DNA from: Candidatus Aminicenantota bacterium
GTDB taxonomy: Bacteria > Acidobacteriota > Aminicenantia > Aminicenantales > Aminicenantaceae
DNA: 64,000 bases
Assembly (NCBI GenBank): GCA_020344415.1
Contig: CP070825.1
Location: 2,266,015 to 2,330,014 of the forward strand
Reading direction: 5' to 3'
Both the position numbers and the translations under genes were made by a program. The notes under the pieces were generated by a model. That model was not told the origin of the DNA. It ran no database searches and was given only the letters and a program-made list of their open reading frames with translations. Position 1 is the stretch's first letter. Every line of letters starts with the position of its first letter. Shown here one piece after another: positions 33,035-41,297 of this stretch.

Positions 33035-33967
33035 TCATGAAGGAGAGATCAATCGTTGCAACGCATTGACGGCGGCTACGGGAAATGCACGACCGGCGAG
33101 CCCTTCAATATCCATCATAGATTTTATTTCCCTTCCGCCCAGTGAGGTAGGAACCTCAGCTGAGACCTTATCAAAAAAGTCAGCAAGAGCTATTATGCTG
33201 CTTCCTTGAGGAATATTTTCCAAATTTTTATCAAGCACATCTGCTTTCTCCACATAATGTTGGAAATAAGCCGCAAGAAGGGGCTCTACTTCTTTTAACA
33301 AAGAGGCGGTTGTTCTCAGGAGCACCTTTTCTTTATCTCCCAATGTCGTATCATAAAGCTTTACATCACTTTCCATGAAACCGGCCACATCTTCGAAAAG
33401 ATGAAGGCTTGTGCGCAGGTCTCCTGCTTCAAAAAGAAGAGCAGCCGATTTTATGTTTTCCACATCAGATGTATTAAGTCCCAGTTCTTTGGCAATCCTT
33501 CCAGCTAGAAACGAAACTCTCAGTGAACGGGGCTTAGCGTCGTCAGCAACCTCAAGATACTTGAGCATAATATCCAGAACTCCGATATAGGACCTCCTCA
33601 ACTTTGCAACTCTAGCCTCTCTCTGTTCAGAAACTGTCCCAATGATACCGCCAGTTAACACTAGAAAGCTTGCCCATGTGGTGAGGGTAATGATCTCATC
33701 AAAGGAAAACTGTACGCTCTGATTCGTAAAAACTTTGGAAAAAATGAGATAGAGGATGACCAAAAGGGCACAAAAGATTCCGGTCAGAACGGCTTTTCTC
33801 TTCCCGAGAAAATACCCTGAAAGAATGACAGGAAGGAAGAAAAAGTTCAGGAAGGAAAGCTTATAATAAACTAAAAAGGCAATGGCAAAGACTCCAAGAA
33901 AGACGAGAAGGATTATTGCCCCTTCAAAATGCGCCAGGATGAAAGCCCTTATTTTTTTCATTTCCAC
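33035..33967 (-). CDS. membrane protein with degenerate HD-type domain
   Basis: A 310-residue protein with four N-terminal helices (about 8-115, like sensory membrane modules). A cytoplasmic region follows with RSLRVSFLAGRIAKELGLNT then VENIKSAALLFEAGDL. This is the layout of HD-GYP/HD domains (R-V-x-x-x-A-x-x-I-A...AALLHDIGK), but the His-Asp pair is replaced by FEAGD, so it should lack phosphohydrolase activity. It may act as a scaffold or ligand sensor. A start at ATG 33961, six bases inside and 5 nt after GGGAG, is as likely as the GTG at 33967. Confidence 0.65.
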   Translation of the reverse strand: MEMKKIRAFILAHFEGAIILLVFLGVFAIAFLVYYKLSFLNFFFLPVILSGYFLGKRKAVLTGIFCALLVILYLIFSKVFTNQSVQFSFDEIITLTTWASFLVLTGGIIGTVSEQREARVAKLRRSYIGVLDIMLKYLEVADDAKPRSLRVSFLAGRIAKELGLNTSDVENIKSAALLFEAGDLRTSLHLFEDVAGFMESDVKLYDTTLGDKEKVLLRTTASLLKEVEPLLAAYFQHYVEKADVLDKNLENIPQGSSIIALADFFDKVSAEVPTSLGGREIKSMMDIEGLAGRAFPVAAVNALQRLISPS

Positions 33968-34236
33968 TCCCTTTCGAGGGAATCCTGCCGAATAAATCTA
34001 TCTCTTTTTATAATCTCTGAAAAAGATTCTAGAATCATTAACGGAGCTGAATTCAAAAAATTGAGCTTAATTTATTTCTTTTCACTTCTTTCCTGAACCG
34101 ATGTATATCATCTAAAGACACTTTAGTCAATAGAGTGAGGAATCCATCCCAGAATATCCGATGGCTCGAGAGACTTCCAAAAAGAGGACGTCTCCATCTT
34201 TATCAACTAATGTTTGGAAAGGTCTAATCGCTAATA

Positions 34237-34268
34237 TGGTATAATTTAAAAAGAATGCTTTCAGGAGG
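34237..34268 (+). promoter_or_regulatory. extended -10 promoter and ribosome binding site of sppA
   Basis: TGGTATAAT at 34237-34245 is an extended -10 box with a perfect TATAAT; no good -35 is needed or seen. AGGAGG at 34263-34268 lies 5 nt before the ATG at 34274. The rest of the 306-bp gap 33968-34273 holds nothing that I can identify. Confidence 0.6.
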
Positions 34269-34273
34269 AAAAA

Positions 34274-35254
34274 ATGAAAAAAAATTTAGTTCTATTTGTA
34301 ACCTTGTGTATACTTCTATCCGGATGTGCACCCCACTTTCATCTCGATTTCTTGGGTAAAGATAAAATTCAAGAAGTGGTCCTTATAAAAAGCAAGGCCA
34401 AAGAGAAAATCTTAATTCTCGATGTTTCAGGGATTATCGGAACTTCCCTCAGCTTCAGCATGTTTGAAAGAGAAAAAGACCTCCTTTCTATGGTCTATCA
34501 CAGGCTGGAGAAAGCCTCAGAAGACGAGGCAGTCAGTGCAGTCATCCTTCGGCTAGACACTCCTGGAGGCGAGGTAACAGCCTCGGATATTTTGTACAAT
34601 GAGATATTAAGGTTTAAAGAAAAAACTGGCGTCCCTGTTGTGGGCTTAATGATGGGCCTGGCTGCTTCTGGAGGTTATTATATCGCCTCAGCCAGCGACT
34701 ATATTATTGCACATCCCTCTACTATTACAGGCAGCATAGGAGTGATCTCAATATTTCCAAACCTCCAGGAACTCTTCACAAAAATCGGAATAAAGGTGAA
34801 GGTCATTAAATCAGGAGAAATGAAAGATTCCGGAAGTTCCTTCCGAGATATGAGCGAAGAAGAAAAAGAGGTTTTTCAAGGTATCATCGATGAACTCTAC
34901 AAGAACTTCCTGGAAGTGGTCTATGAAAAAAGAAAGAAAGCTCTTTCCTTTGAAAAACTTAAGGATATTGCTGATGGCCGGGTTTACACGGCTCGCCAGG
35001 CTTATGATCTTAAGCTTATAGATAAGATTGGCTATTTCGATTCAGCCCTGGAGAAAGCCCTCTCTCTGAGTCGTCTTAAAGAAGCAAAAGTCATCGCTTA
35101 CACTTATTATCCCAAGAGGAAAACAAATATCTATGCAACCAGCCTAAAGAAATCATCCTTCTTGGAGGGGAAAAGCCTTGAAGATGTGCTCCCATCTTTG
35201 AAAAGCGGCTTTTATTATCTGTGGCTGCCTCAGCTTTCAAATTTTTATCAATAG
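34274..35254 (+). CDS. sppA: signal peptide peptidase SppA, lipoprotein form
   Basis: A 326-residue S49 serine peptidase. The N-terminus is a lipoprotein signal (ILLSGC, lipid-modified Cys18). The fold motifs include ILRLDTPGGEVTAS, the Ser nucleophile in LAASGGYYIAS, and the Lys base probably in VKVIKSGEMKDSG. GRVYTARQAYDLKLID follows, as in other members. It degrades leftover signal peptides or membrane peptides. At this length it is the single-domain (bacillus/archaeal-type) form rather than the double-length E. coli protein. Confidence 0.92.
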   Translation: MKKNLVLFVTLCILLSGCAPHFHLDFLGKDKIQEVVLIKSKAKEKILILDVSGIIGTSLSFSMFEREKDLLSMVYHRLEKASEDEAVSAVILRLDTPGGEVTASDILYNEILRFKEKTGVPVVGLMMGLAASGGYYIASASDYIIAHPSTITGSIGVISIFPNLQELFTKIGIKVKVIKSGEMKDSGSSFRDMSEEEKEVFQGIIDELYKNFLEVVYEKRKKALSFEKLKDIADGRVYTARQAYDLKLIDKIGYFDSALEKALSLSRLKEAKVIAYTYYPKRKTNIYATSLKKSSFLEGKSLEDVLPSLKSGFYYLWLPQLSNFYQ

Positions 35255-35360
35255 CCCAATGTATTTATGTAAGGGTAAAAATTGCCGATGAATATAAAGG
35301 ATTCCTTCTGATATTGCTGAAATAATAAAAAGTATCGGCAGTTTTTATGAGTAATTCAGG

Positions 35361-35762
35361 TTAGCCTATCTTGGCTTCTATATCAAAAGCTGGCGGGCTG
35401 AAAATGTGGGCTTTGACAGAACAGCCTTCTACAGCTCTGATGACAGCCTGTTTGTATTTCTCTGGAAACTCAGGAGGCAGATGGATCTCGAGCGAAACCC
35501 TCTCGACCATCTTGGTCTCGGGATTCTTTTCTGTTTTCATAACAAGATGTGCTTTTTCTGTCGGAATTCCTCGATTCTGACAAAATGAAAGAGCATATAT
35601 GCCGGCACAAGTAGCAATAGAGATCAAAAATAAATCAAATGGAGCAGGAGCCGAACCATCGCCTCCAGCGTAAACCGGCTGATCGGTATTTATTAAAAAC
35701 CCTTTATATTCAGCATCCACACGCTTTCCGCCTGGGAAAAAAACCCTCATTTCTTTTTCCAT
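35361..35762 (-). CDS. OsmC/Ohr family protein
   Basis: A 133-residue OsmC-like protein. The reactive Cys pair characteristic of the family is present: ISIATCAGIYALSFCQ and AVEGCSVKAHI. These act as thiol peroxidases on organic hydroperoxides or as related redox enzymes. The TDQPVYAGGDGSAPAPFDL motif is the usual active-site cover. GGAGGAG precedes the ATG. It is upstream of three repeat arms and appears monocistronic. Confidence 0.85.
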   Translation of the reverse strand: MEKEMRVFFPGGKRVDAEYKGFLINTDQPVYAGGDGSAPAPFDLFLISIATCAGIYALSFCQNRGIPTEKAHLVMKTEKNPETKMVERVSLEIHLPPEFPEKYKQAVIRAVEGCSVKAHIFSPPAFDIEAKIG

Positions 35763-35783
35763 ATCTCTCCTCCCTTCTTTTTT

Positions 35784-35942
35784 AGGGTCAGGTCTACACT
35801 TTTAAAGTTTTTAGGGTCAGGTCTACACTTTTAACTTATTCCTTCATCTCAATTCAACAACTAGCTTAAACCTTAATCATATCTTTCAACAATAATTTTA
35901 GCATTTGTAAGATAAATAAGTTAAAAGTGTAGACCTGACCCT
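35784..35942. repeat. inverted-repeat element, AGGGTCAGGTCTACACTTTT-type arms
   Basis: One arm at 35784-35805 is directly repeated at 35813-35840, and the latter is exactly inverted at 35915-35942 (28 bp, no mismatch). Tips read AGGGTCAGGTCTACACTTTT. The element fills the gap between the OsmC gene and the TrmJ-like gene; it contains no open frame. It shares the GGGTCAGGTCT tip with the element at 56163. Confidence 0.85.
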
Positions 35943-35944
35943 AT

Positions 35945-36649
35945 CTATTTTGAAAAAAGAGCCAGCAATAACTTCTTATCCCTAGAGGTCATAGCTAATC
36001 TCCCGAAAAGGTCATAAATCATCTCCGTCATATGCTGTTTGTTGGTCTTATGGATAAACTTTTTTTTCTCTAGTTTGTCTAAAACGAGCTGGATGCATTC
36101 ATCTTGCTCTTTTCGGGAAATGGGCTTCTCCCAACTAATCTGGGTTTTTTTGAGACCAGTAGAGCTATATATGTGAAATAAAGTCAGTAATATAGCAGAG
36201 GCAAGATTATAAGAAGGCTGTCTCGCAGACTGCGTGATTGCGAACCTGAAATTCGAACTGAGGAGCTCATCAGAGGTCAGGCCTGTTCTTTCGTTTCCGA
36301 AGAGAAGCCCAATCTTTGTAGCTGGTGGGAACTCGAACATCTTGGTCACAGCATCTTCTAAGGATAAAAAGGGGAAATTTTTCCTTCTTTTCGAAGTAGC
36401 AGCAAAAATAAGATCAAGGTCGCCCGTGGCTTCAGATAGACTCGAATAAAACCGAGTTTTTTCTAATATATCACGTGAATGGACGGCTGTTTTATATGAT
36501 TTTGAATCCAGTTCCCTTTGTCTAATAATCCTAAGATTTTCGAATCCTGTATTCTTCATGTTTCGAGCAACAAGACCTATATTCTCAGGATTCTGAGGCT
36601 GGACAAGGATAACTGTGAAATTACTCATCGTTTTGCTCTCTTCAGTCAC
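35945..36649 (-). CDS. trmJ: TrmJ-like tRNA/rRNA methyltransferase (SPOUT)
   Basis: A 234-residue SPOUT methyltransferase. N-terminal VILVQPQNPENIGLVARNMKN is motif 1. ATSKRRKNFPFLSLEDA and the knotted-domain motifs LLFGNERTGLTSDELL and PSYNLASAILLTLFHIY follow, and there is a TrmJ-like C-terminal extension. Probably 2'-O-methylates tRNA position 32, using S-adenosylmethionine. A start at ATG 36628 (MSNFTVI) is an alternative. The stop lies 3 bp beyond a repeat element. Confidence 0.82.
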   Translation of the reverse strand: MTEESKTMSNFTVILVQPQNPENIGLVARNMKNTGFENLRIIRQRELDSKSYKTAVHSRDILEKTRFYSSLSEATGDLDLIFAATSKRRKNFPFLSLEDAVTKMFEFPPATKIGLLFGNERTGLTSDELLSSNFRFAITQSARQPSYNLASAILLTLFHIYSSTGLKKTQISWEKPISRKEQDECIQLVLDKLEKKKFIHKTNKQHMTEMIYDLFGRLAMTSRDKKLLLALFSK

Positions 36650-36768
36650 TACAAACCTCGAATAAAAGAGGAATTCTTTTAAATCAAACCTTTTGGGACA
36701 CAGCCGATTTCTTTATTATATACAACACAAATGGGAAAGGCGAGACAAAGAATTATGGGTCCCCCTAA

Positions 36769-36948
36769 TTAAAATAAGATGTTGGCAATAAGAGCCCCAA
36801 GCACAGCCCAGTAAATCGTGGAAATGTAGGGATTTCTCGTTATTATACATGCTCCACTCTTACATCCGATGAAGCGATAATAAAGAAAACCGACTATAGC
36901 ACCTACAAAAGCTCCGATCAATAATTTAATCACCTTCTTGTGTCCCAC
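36769..36948 (-). CDS. DUF6132-like small membrane protein
   Basis: A 59-residue frame starting at GTG 36948, six bases after the dut stop codon. Two helices (KLLIGAFVGAIVGFLYYRFI and YWAVLGALIANILF) flank the conserved loop GCKSGACIITRNPYIS. This two-helix, C-x-S-G-x-C and N-P-Y-x-S pattern matches DUF6132 small membrane proteins as I recall them. The function is unknown; the Cys pair may bind a metal or thiols. A GGGGAAG-like site in the end of dut could serve as ribosome binding site. It closes the nrd-dut operon. Confidence 0.75.
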   Translation of the reverse strand: MGHKKVIKLLIGAFVGAIVGFLYYRFIGCKSGACIITRNPYISTIYWAVLGALIANILF

Positions 36949-36954
36949 GATTTT

Positions 36955-37380
36955 CTAATACTTCCCCGTACTGCCAAATCCTTCCTCCCCTCGCGGTGTC
37001 TCTTCAAGTTCCTCTGTCTCTACAACTTCCACCTCGTTTACGGGCTGGATCAAAAGCTGAGCGATTTTCATCCCTTTCTCGATGACAAAAGGCTCATCCC
37101 CTAGATTGACCATAACCACCCTGACTTCACCCCTGTAACCTGAATCGATAACTCCTGCCAGTCTATGAATCCCCTTAAGAGATATGCCGCTTTTATCCCA
37201 AATCAACCCTACATAACCCTCAGGAATTGCTACTTTTATCCCAGAGGAAATCGGCTTAATGTCCCCTTTTTCTAAAACGCAGTCTATAGAGGAAAAAACA
37301 TCTAACCCCGCATCTCCTTTATGCTGGTAAAGGGGGAGCTTGGCATCTTCATGAATCCTTTTAACCTTGAGTTTCACCAC
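36955..37380 (-). CDS. dut: dUTP diphosphatase
   Basis: A 141-residue trimeric-type dUTPase. The five motifs are seen: GDAGLDVF, WDKSGISLKG (Lys in place of the usual Arg-Ser), GVIDSGYRGEVRVVMVN, KIAQLLIQP and the flexible P-loop-like GFGSTGKY. It makes dUMP for thymidylate synthesis and keeps uracil out of DNA. The GTG start directly follows the nrdG stop, so translation is coupled. Being with nrdD and nrdG places it in one deoxynucleotide pathway operon. Confidence 0.93.
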   Translation of the reverse strand: MVKLKVKRIHEDAKLPLYQHKGDAGLDVFSSIDCVLEKGDIKPISSGIKVAIPEGYVGLIWDKSGISLKGIHRLAGVIDSGYRGEVRVVMVNLGDEPFVIEKGMKIAQLLIQPVNEVEVVETEELEETPRGEEGFGSTGKY

Positions 37381-38079
37381 TTATATACCCTCAACCCTGA
37401 TTTCTGGAAAATGACTTTCTGCAATCTTGGCAAATTCCTTCATGACATCCCTTGTATAAGGCTTTTTTTGGAGAAAATCGCTGTCAATGGTATTTGTTGG
37501 GATAAACTGTTGAAGCTGGAAGACCTTGGCACCATCAAGCATTTTGCTGATTTCCTCTATATCTCCTGCACCTATCAAGTCAGGAACCGCGGTAGTCCGA
37601 AAGACATACTCAAGACCTGATTTTTTTATAATATCAATGCTGTTCGAAATATCCTCCACTGCAACACTTGACCTGGTCACCTCTTGGTATCTCCCCAGGG
37701 GAGCTTTAATGTCCATGGCAATATTATCAACGAGCTGTTTTTTGATTAACGATTCTAACCTGGACGGAAAGGAGCCGTTAGTGTCAATTCTCACTAAAAG
37801 CTTCCTTTTTTTGATAAGGCGAAGGAGCATTTCTAAATCATCGTGAAGAAGGGGCTCACCGCCTGAAACACATATACCTTCAAGCCAGCCGCTTCTCGAA
37901 TCCATGAATTGAATGAAATCATCTATAGGATACGTCGGGAGGGTTTCCGGCCTCAGGGCTAAATCAGAATTATGGCAGTAAGGACAACTAAAGTTACACC
38001 CGCCTAGAAACAAGGTGGAGGAAATGTAGCCAGGGAAATCTTTAGAGGCGAATTTTTCTATTCCTTTGATTTCAACCAA
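37381..38079 (-). CDS. nrdG: anaerobic ribonucleotide reductase activating enzyme
   Basis: A 232-residue radical SAM protein with GGCNFSCPYCHNSD carrying the C-x3-C-x2-C cluster ligands. ICVSGGEPLLHDDL and VRIDTNGSFP follow, as in pyruvate-formate-lyase-type activases. It cleaves S-adenosylmethionine to place the glycyl radical on NrdD. The start is TTG at 38079, overlapping the glutaredoxin-like gene by 22 bp, with GGAG upstream. Pairing with nrdD two genes upstream makes the assignment firm. Confidence 0.9.
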   Translation of the reverse strand: MVEIKGIEKFASKDFPGYISSTLFLGGCNFSCPYCHNSDLALRPETLPTYPIDDFIQFMDSRSGWLEGICVSGGEPLLHDDLEMLLRLIKKRKLLVRIDTNGSFPSRLESLIKKQLVDNIAMDIKAPLGRYQEVTRSSVAVEDISNSIDIIKKSGLEYVFRTTAVPDLIGAGDIEEISKMLDGAKVFQLQQFIPTNTIDSDFLQKKPYTRDVMKEFAKIAESHFPEIRVEGI

Positions 38080-38324
38080 CTCTCCAACTCCTGCCGGCTA
38101 TTCAGAACAGCTCGAACTTCTCCTTCATCCTGGAGCAACAACGTTGGGATGATAATCGCACCTTTATCGTCTCGCTTGAGGATACCCAAGAACTCCCTGA
38201 TCTTTAATTTGCTCTCCTTCTGGACGAGATTGTATTCCTCCCACTCCAAAGCGGTTTCATTTAAATATCTCTTGAGCCCTTCACACTTCGAACAATTTGG
38301 ATAGGTAAACAGAAGGAACTCCAT
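38058..38324 (-). CDS. glutaredoxin/NrdH-like thiol protein
   Basis: An 88-residue thioredoxin-fold protein, MEFLLFTYPNCSKCEG, with a C-x-x-C active site (C11, C14) in the TYPNCSKC context. It is likely an electron donor for ribonucleotide reduction or for keeping NrdD/NrdG thiols reduced. It lies 3 bp after the nrdD stop and overlaps nrdG. Class III enzymes usually use formate, so a glutaredoxin partner is of interest: some NrdD lineages are reduced by NrdH-like proteins. Confidence 0.82.
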   Translation of the reverse strand: MEFLLFTYPNCSKCEGLKRYLNETALEWEEYNLVQKESKLKIREFLGILKRDDKGAIIIPTLLLQDEGEVRAVLNSRQELESWLKSKE

Positions 38325-38327
38325 ATG

Positions 38328-40430
38328 TTATGCTATCTTTGTATAGGGGGTTCTCTCTTTGAATTCCTGTTGTTTTCCATCATTCCAGGTACTTATAGGT
38401 CTCAGATACCCGACTATTCTGGAGTAAACTTCTGTCTCTTCACCACATTCAGGACAGTCAGGATTTACTCCTTTGATATAGCCATGATTTGGACAGATAC
38501 TGAAGGTTGGGGTTATGCTAAAATATGGAACTTTTGTCTCGGCAATCTTTCTCACCAATTTTTTGCATGTTTCCCTATCGATGGCTTCGGGAAGAAATGT
38601 ATGAAAGATGGTCCCTCCAGTATAGAGAGGTTGGATATCTTTTTGATGTTCGAGAGCTTCAAAGACATCACGAGTTGCATCCACGTTGAGTTGAGTGGAA
38701 TTGGTAAGATAGGGGTATCTATCTGTTCCTGAAGTAGCGATTCGCTTATACTTTTGTTTATCAAGTCTTGCCAGGCGATAGGAAGTGGATTCAGCCGGCG
38801 TCGCCTCTAAATTGTAAAGATTGCCTGTCTCCTCTTGAAACTCTCTGATTGTATCCTTCATGAATCCAAGGGTTTCGATAGCAAATTCCTTTCCTTCAGC
38901 TGTACCGATCCCCTTTCCTAGAAAATTGAGACAGGTCTCATTCATCCCGCAAATACCGATGGTCGAAAAATGATTGTCAAAGTGACCGAGGTAAACCAAC
39001 GTATAAGGCATGAGTCCTTTAGCCAGCATATTGTTGACGACCTCTCTTTTTGTCTCGAGAGACTCTTTGGCCATTATCATTACAGTCTTTAACTTTGTGA
39101 AGAATTCGTCACGCGTGGTCGCTTCATAGCCAATCCTATTGAGGTTGATAGTAACAACTCCTATGGAACCGGTCGAATCTCCTGGTCCCCACATACCTCC
39201 AGGTCTTCTCAGAAGCTCCCTTTGGTCAAGGTTTAAGCGGCAGCACATGGCTCTTATATCACCAGGGTCTAGTTTGGTCCCCATGTAATTCTGAAAATAA
39301 GGAATTCCATACTTGGCTGTGACTTCAAAGAGGAGATTGGCATTCTGAGAGTCCCAATCAAACTCATAGGTCAGATTATAAGTGGGTATAGGAAAGGTGA
39401 AGACTCGCCCCTTCTGGTCGCCTTCGATCATCAATTCCAGGAAAACCCTGTTGATCATGTCCATCTCTTCCTGGTAATCACCATATGTGGAATCCCGTTC
39501 TTCTCCTCCAACGATAACATGTTTATTTTTCATGTCTTCGGGAACAGTCCAATCAAAAGTCAGGTTGGAAAAAGGAGTCTGCCATCCCCAGCGGGAAGGA
39601 ACATTCAGCCCAAAGATGAGCTTCTGAATATCCTGTTTGACTCTCTCATAATTAAGATTATCCGCTCTGACAAAAGGCGCCAAGAGAGTATCGACGCTGC
39701 TGAATGCTTGAGCTCCGGCAAACTCTCCCTGCATTGTTCCAACAAAATTCACCATGTGCAGTGTGGCTGTTTCCAGGTGCTTGGCAGGAAAAGAGTGGGC
39801 TTGGCTGGGCACGTGACCGAATCCTTTTTTAAGAAGGTTTTCTAAAGACCAACCCGCGCAGTAACCCACAACAGGGTATGAAAGGTCATGGATATGAAAA
39901 TCTCCCTCCATATGGGCCTTTTTTATTTTTTCTGAATAGAGCTGGTTGAGAGCGAAATTGGACAACACTTCCCCAGAAACTCGGGCATTTAACCCAGAAA
40001 AACTCATCGCTCCTTCATTGCTGTTCTCTTTTATCTTCCAATCTAAATCATTTATATAATCTTTAATCAGCCTCTCCAGATTGACGCCTATTATGCGAGC
40101 CTCTCTTATCTCTTTGTGCCTCTCACGGTAAAGAATGTAGGACTTGGCAATATCATGATATCCCCGCTTCATAAGAACCATTTCAACAATATCTTGAATC
40201 TGTTCCACAGATGGAATGGTATAGCCGCCAAACTTCTCATCAAGAATGAAGGTAACTATATCACACACAGTCTTGGCAGCTTCGCGATCGGCTTGTCCAT
40301 GAGCTTCCATGGCTTTGTAAACAGCATTAGTAATTTTATCCTGAGTAAAGTCAACGACAGTCCCATCTCTTTTCTTTATTCTTGAGATTGCTCTCTGCAT
40401 CTCAGCTTTCCTTTCCTTGTTCAAAGTCAA
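38328..40430 (-). CDS. nrdD: anaerobic ribonucleoside-triphosphate reductase
   Basis: A 700-residue class III enzyme. The N-terminal ATP-cone (RIKKRDGTVVDFTQDKI) gives allosteric control. The core contains the active-site regions, and the C-terminus has the zinc site (CPNHGYI...CPEC) and the glycyl-radical motif RIVGYLRP. It converts NTPs to dNTPs without oxygen. Translation starts at TTG 40430, five bases after a strong AAGGAGG. It heads the operon nrdD, glutaredoxin, nrdG, dut, DUF6132. A palindromic operator pair lies upstream. Confidence 0.95.
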   Translation of the reverse strand: MTLNKERKAEMQRAISRIKKRDGTVVDFTQDKITNAVYKAMEAHGQADREAAKTVCDIVTFILDEKFGGYTIPSVEQIQDIVEMVLMKRGYHDIAKSYILYRERHKEIREARIIGVNLERLIKDYINDLDWKIKENSNEGAMSFSGLNARVSGEVLSNFALNQLYSEKIKKAHMEGDFHIHDLSYPVVGYCAGWSLENLLKKGFGHVPSQAHSFPAKHLETATLHMVNFVGTMQGEFAGAQAFSSVDTLLAPFVRADNLNYERVKQDIQKLIFGLNVPSRWGWQTPFSNLTFDWTVPEDMKNKHVIVGGEERDSTYGDYQEEMDMINRVFLELMIEGDQKGRVFTFPIPTYNLTYEFDWDSQNANLLFEVTAKYGIPYFQNYMGTKLDPGDIRAMCCRLNLDQRELLRRPGGMWGPGDSTGSIGVVTINLNRIGYEATTRDEFFTKLKTVMIMAKESLETKREVVNNMLAKGLMPYTLVYLGHFDNHFSTIGICGMNETCLNFLGKGIGTAEGKEFAIETLGFMKDTIREFQEETGNLYNLEATPAESTSYRLARLDKQKYKRIATSGTDRYPYLTNSTQLNVDATRDVFEALEHQKDIQPLYTGGTIFHTFLPEAIDRETCKKLVRKIAETKVPYFSITPTFSICPNHGYIKGVNPDCPECGEETEVYSRIVGYLRPISTWNDGKQQEFKERTPYTKIA

Positions 40431-40531
40431 AAAGTCCTCCTTATTTTCATGACGTTGGGTTTAATTTCCCGGATTTATCCTCTTTAATTCACTCAGGATA
40501 AGAAAAAGAAAAATAAAAAACGTCACCATAT

Positions 40532-40577
40532 GTTGTATATGCAACCGATTATTAATACGAAATATTGTATTTACAAC
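40532..40577 (-). promoter_or_regulatory. tandem palindromic operators upstream of nrdD
   Basis: Two 14-bp palindrome-like sites, GTTGTATATGCAAC at 40532-40545 and ATTGTATTTACAAC at 40564-40577, have centres exactly 32 bp apart (three helical turns). This geometry matches NrdR boxes, which repress ribonucleotide reductase genes when dATP is high. The sequence differs from the well-known consensus (ACACWATATATWGTGT), so the regulator is inferred. On the minus strand TTGACA (40604-40609) and TATAGA (40583-40588, 15-bp spacing) put the start of transcription inside the first site. The remaining gap 40431-40785 shows nothing else. Confidence 0.6.
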
Positions 40578-40785
40578 GGAACTCTATACTTGTTTTTTTT
40601 CGATGTCAAGTATTTTTTTAAAATTCTTTCTAAAGACCTTTTCACGTCAAGGAACAAGACAAGCTTACTGGATAAAGGAAGTATCTCTAAAACCGTGATG
40701 GCTAAAATTTATCTCTACGAGGCTCTCTGTGTTAGAATAATCTTGGTTTATCTATATATATAAGCTTAAGAAAAAGAGGTATAAG

Positions 40786-41181
40786 ATGAGAATAATAGAA
40801 GTAAAAACCCGGACCAAAGAAGAGCTGATTGATATAACGTCAAAAGTAAAGGAGGAGGTTGCTCATTCAGGCCTGAAGAATGGCATCTGCTATGTCTATA
40901 TCCCCCACACAACTGCTGGTGTAACCATAAACGAAAACGCTGACCCTTCTGTGAAAGAAGATATCCTCATGACTGTAAAGAAACTCGTTCCAGAGGACCT
41001 CCCCTACAGACACTCTGAGGGAAATTCCCCAGCCCACGTAAAAGCCAGCCTCGTTGGCTCTTCAGTAAATGTAATAATTGATGAGGGCGAGCTTCTGCTC
41101 GGAACTTGGCAGGGCATCTTCTTCTGTGAATTTGATGGACCGAGAAGACGAAGAGCTTATATAAAAGCTTCTTCTTTTTAA
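40786..41181 (+). CDS. yjbQ: YjbQ family protein (UPF0047; thiamine-phosphate synthase-like)
   Basis: A 131-residue protein with the complete YjbQ pattern: [39 protein letters not shown] and [17 protein letters not shown]. The conserved His, Glu, Arg and Asp residues form a metal-binding pocket. Family members can carry out weak secondary thiamine-phosphate synthase activity. AGAGGT precedes the ATG. It is divergent from nrdD and monocistronic. Confidence 0.92.
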   Translation: MRIIEVKTRTKEELIDITSKVKEEVAHSGLKNGICYVYIPHTTAGVTINENADPSVKEDILMTVKKLVPEDLPYRHSEGNSPAHVKASLVGSSVNVIIDEGELLLGTWQGIFFCEFDGPRRRRAYIKASSF

Positions 41182-41297
41182 ATTCTTATCTCAATAGAAA
41201 ACTCTTTCACCGATTCTTTTATTTATCTCTATCTCTGATGGATTGGGCACAAGAAAGGAAGAAATCTTTGTTTCTGAATTTTCCTGATTACGAATGA

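Noticed and set aside
40530-40763. 77-codon frame on the plus strand over the nrdD upstream region
   Set aside because: It covers the operator palindromes and AT-rich DNA; composition and position are those of a chance frame.
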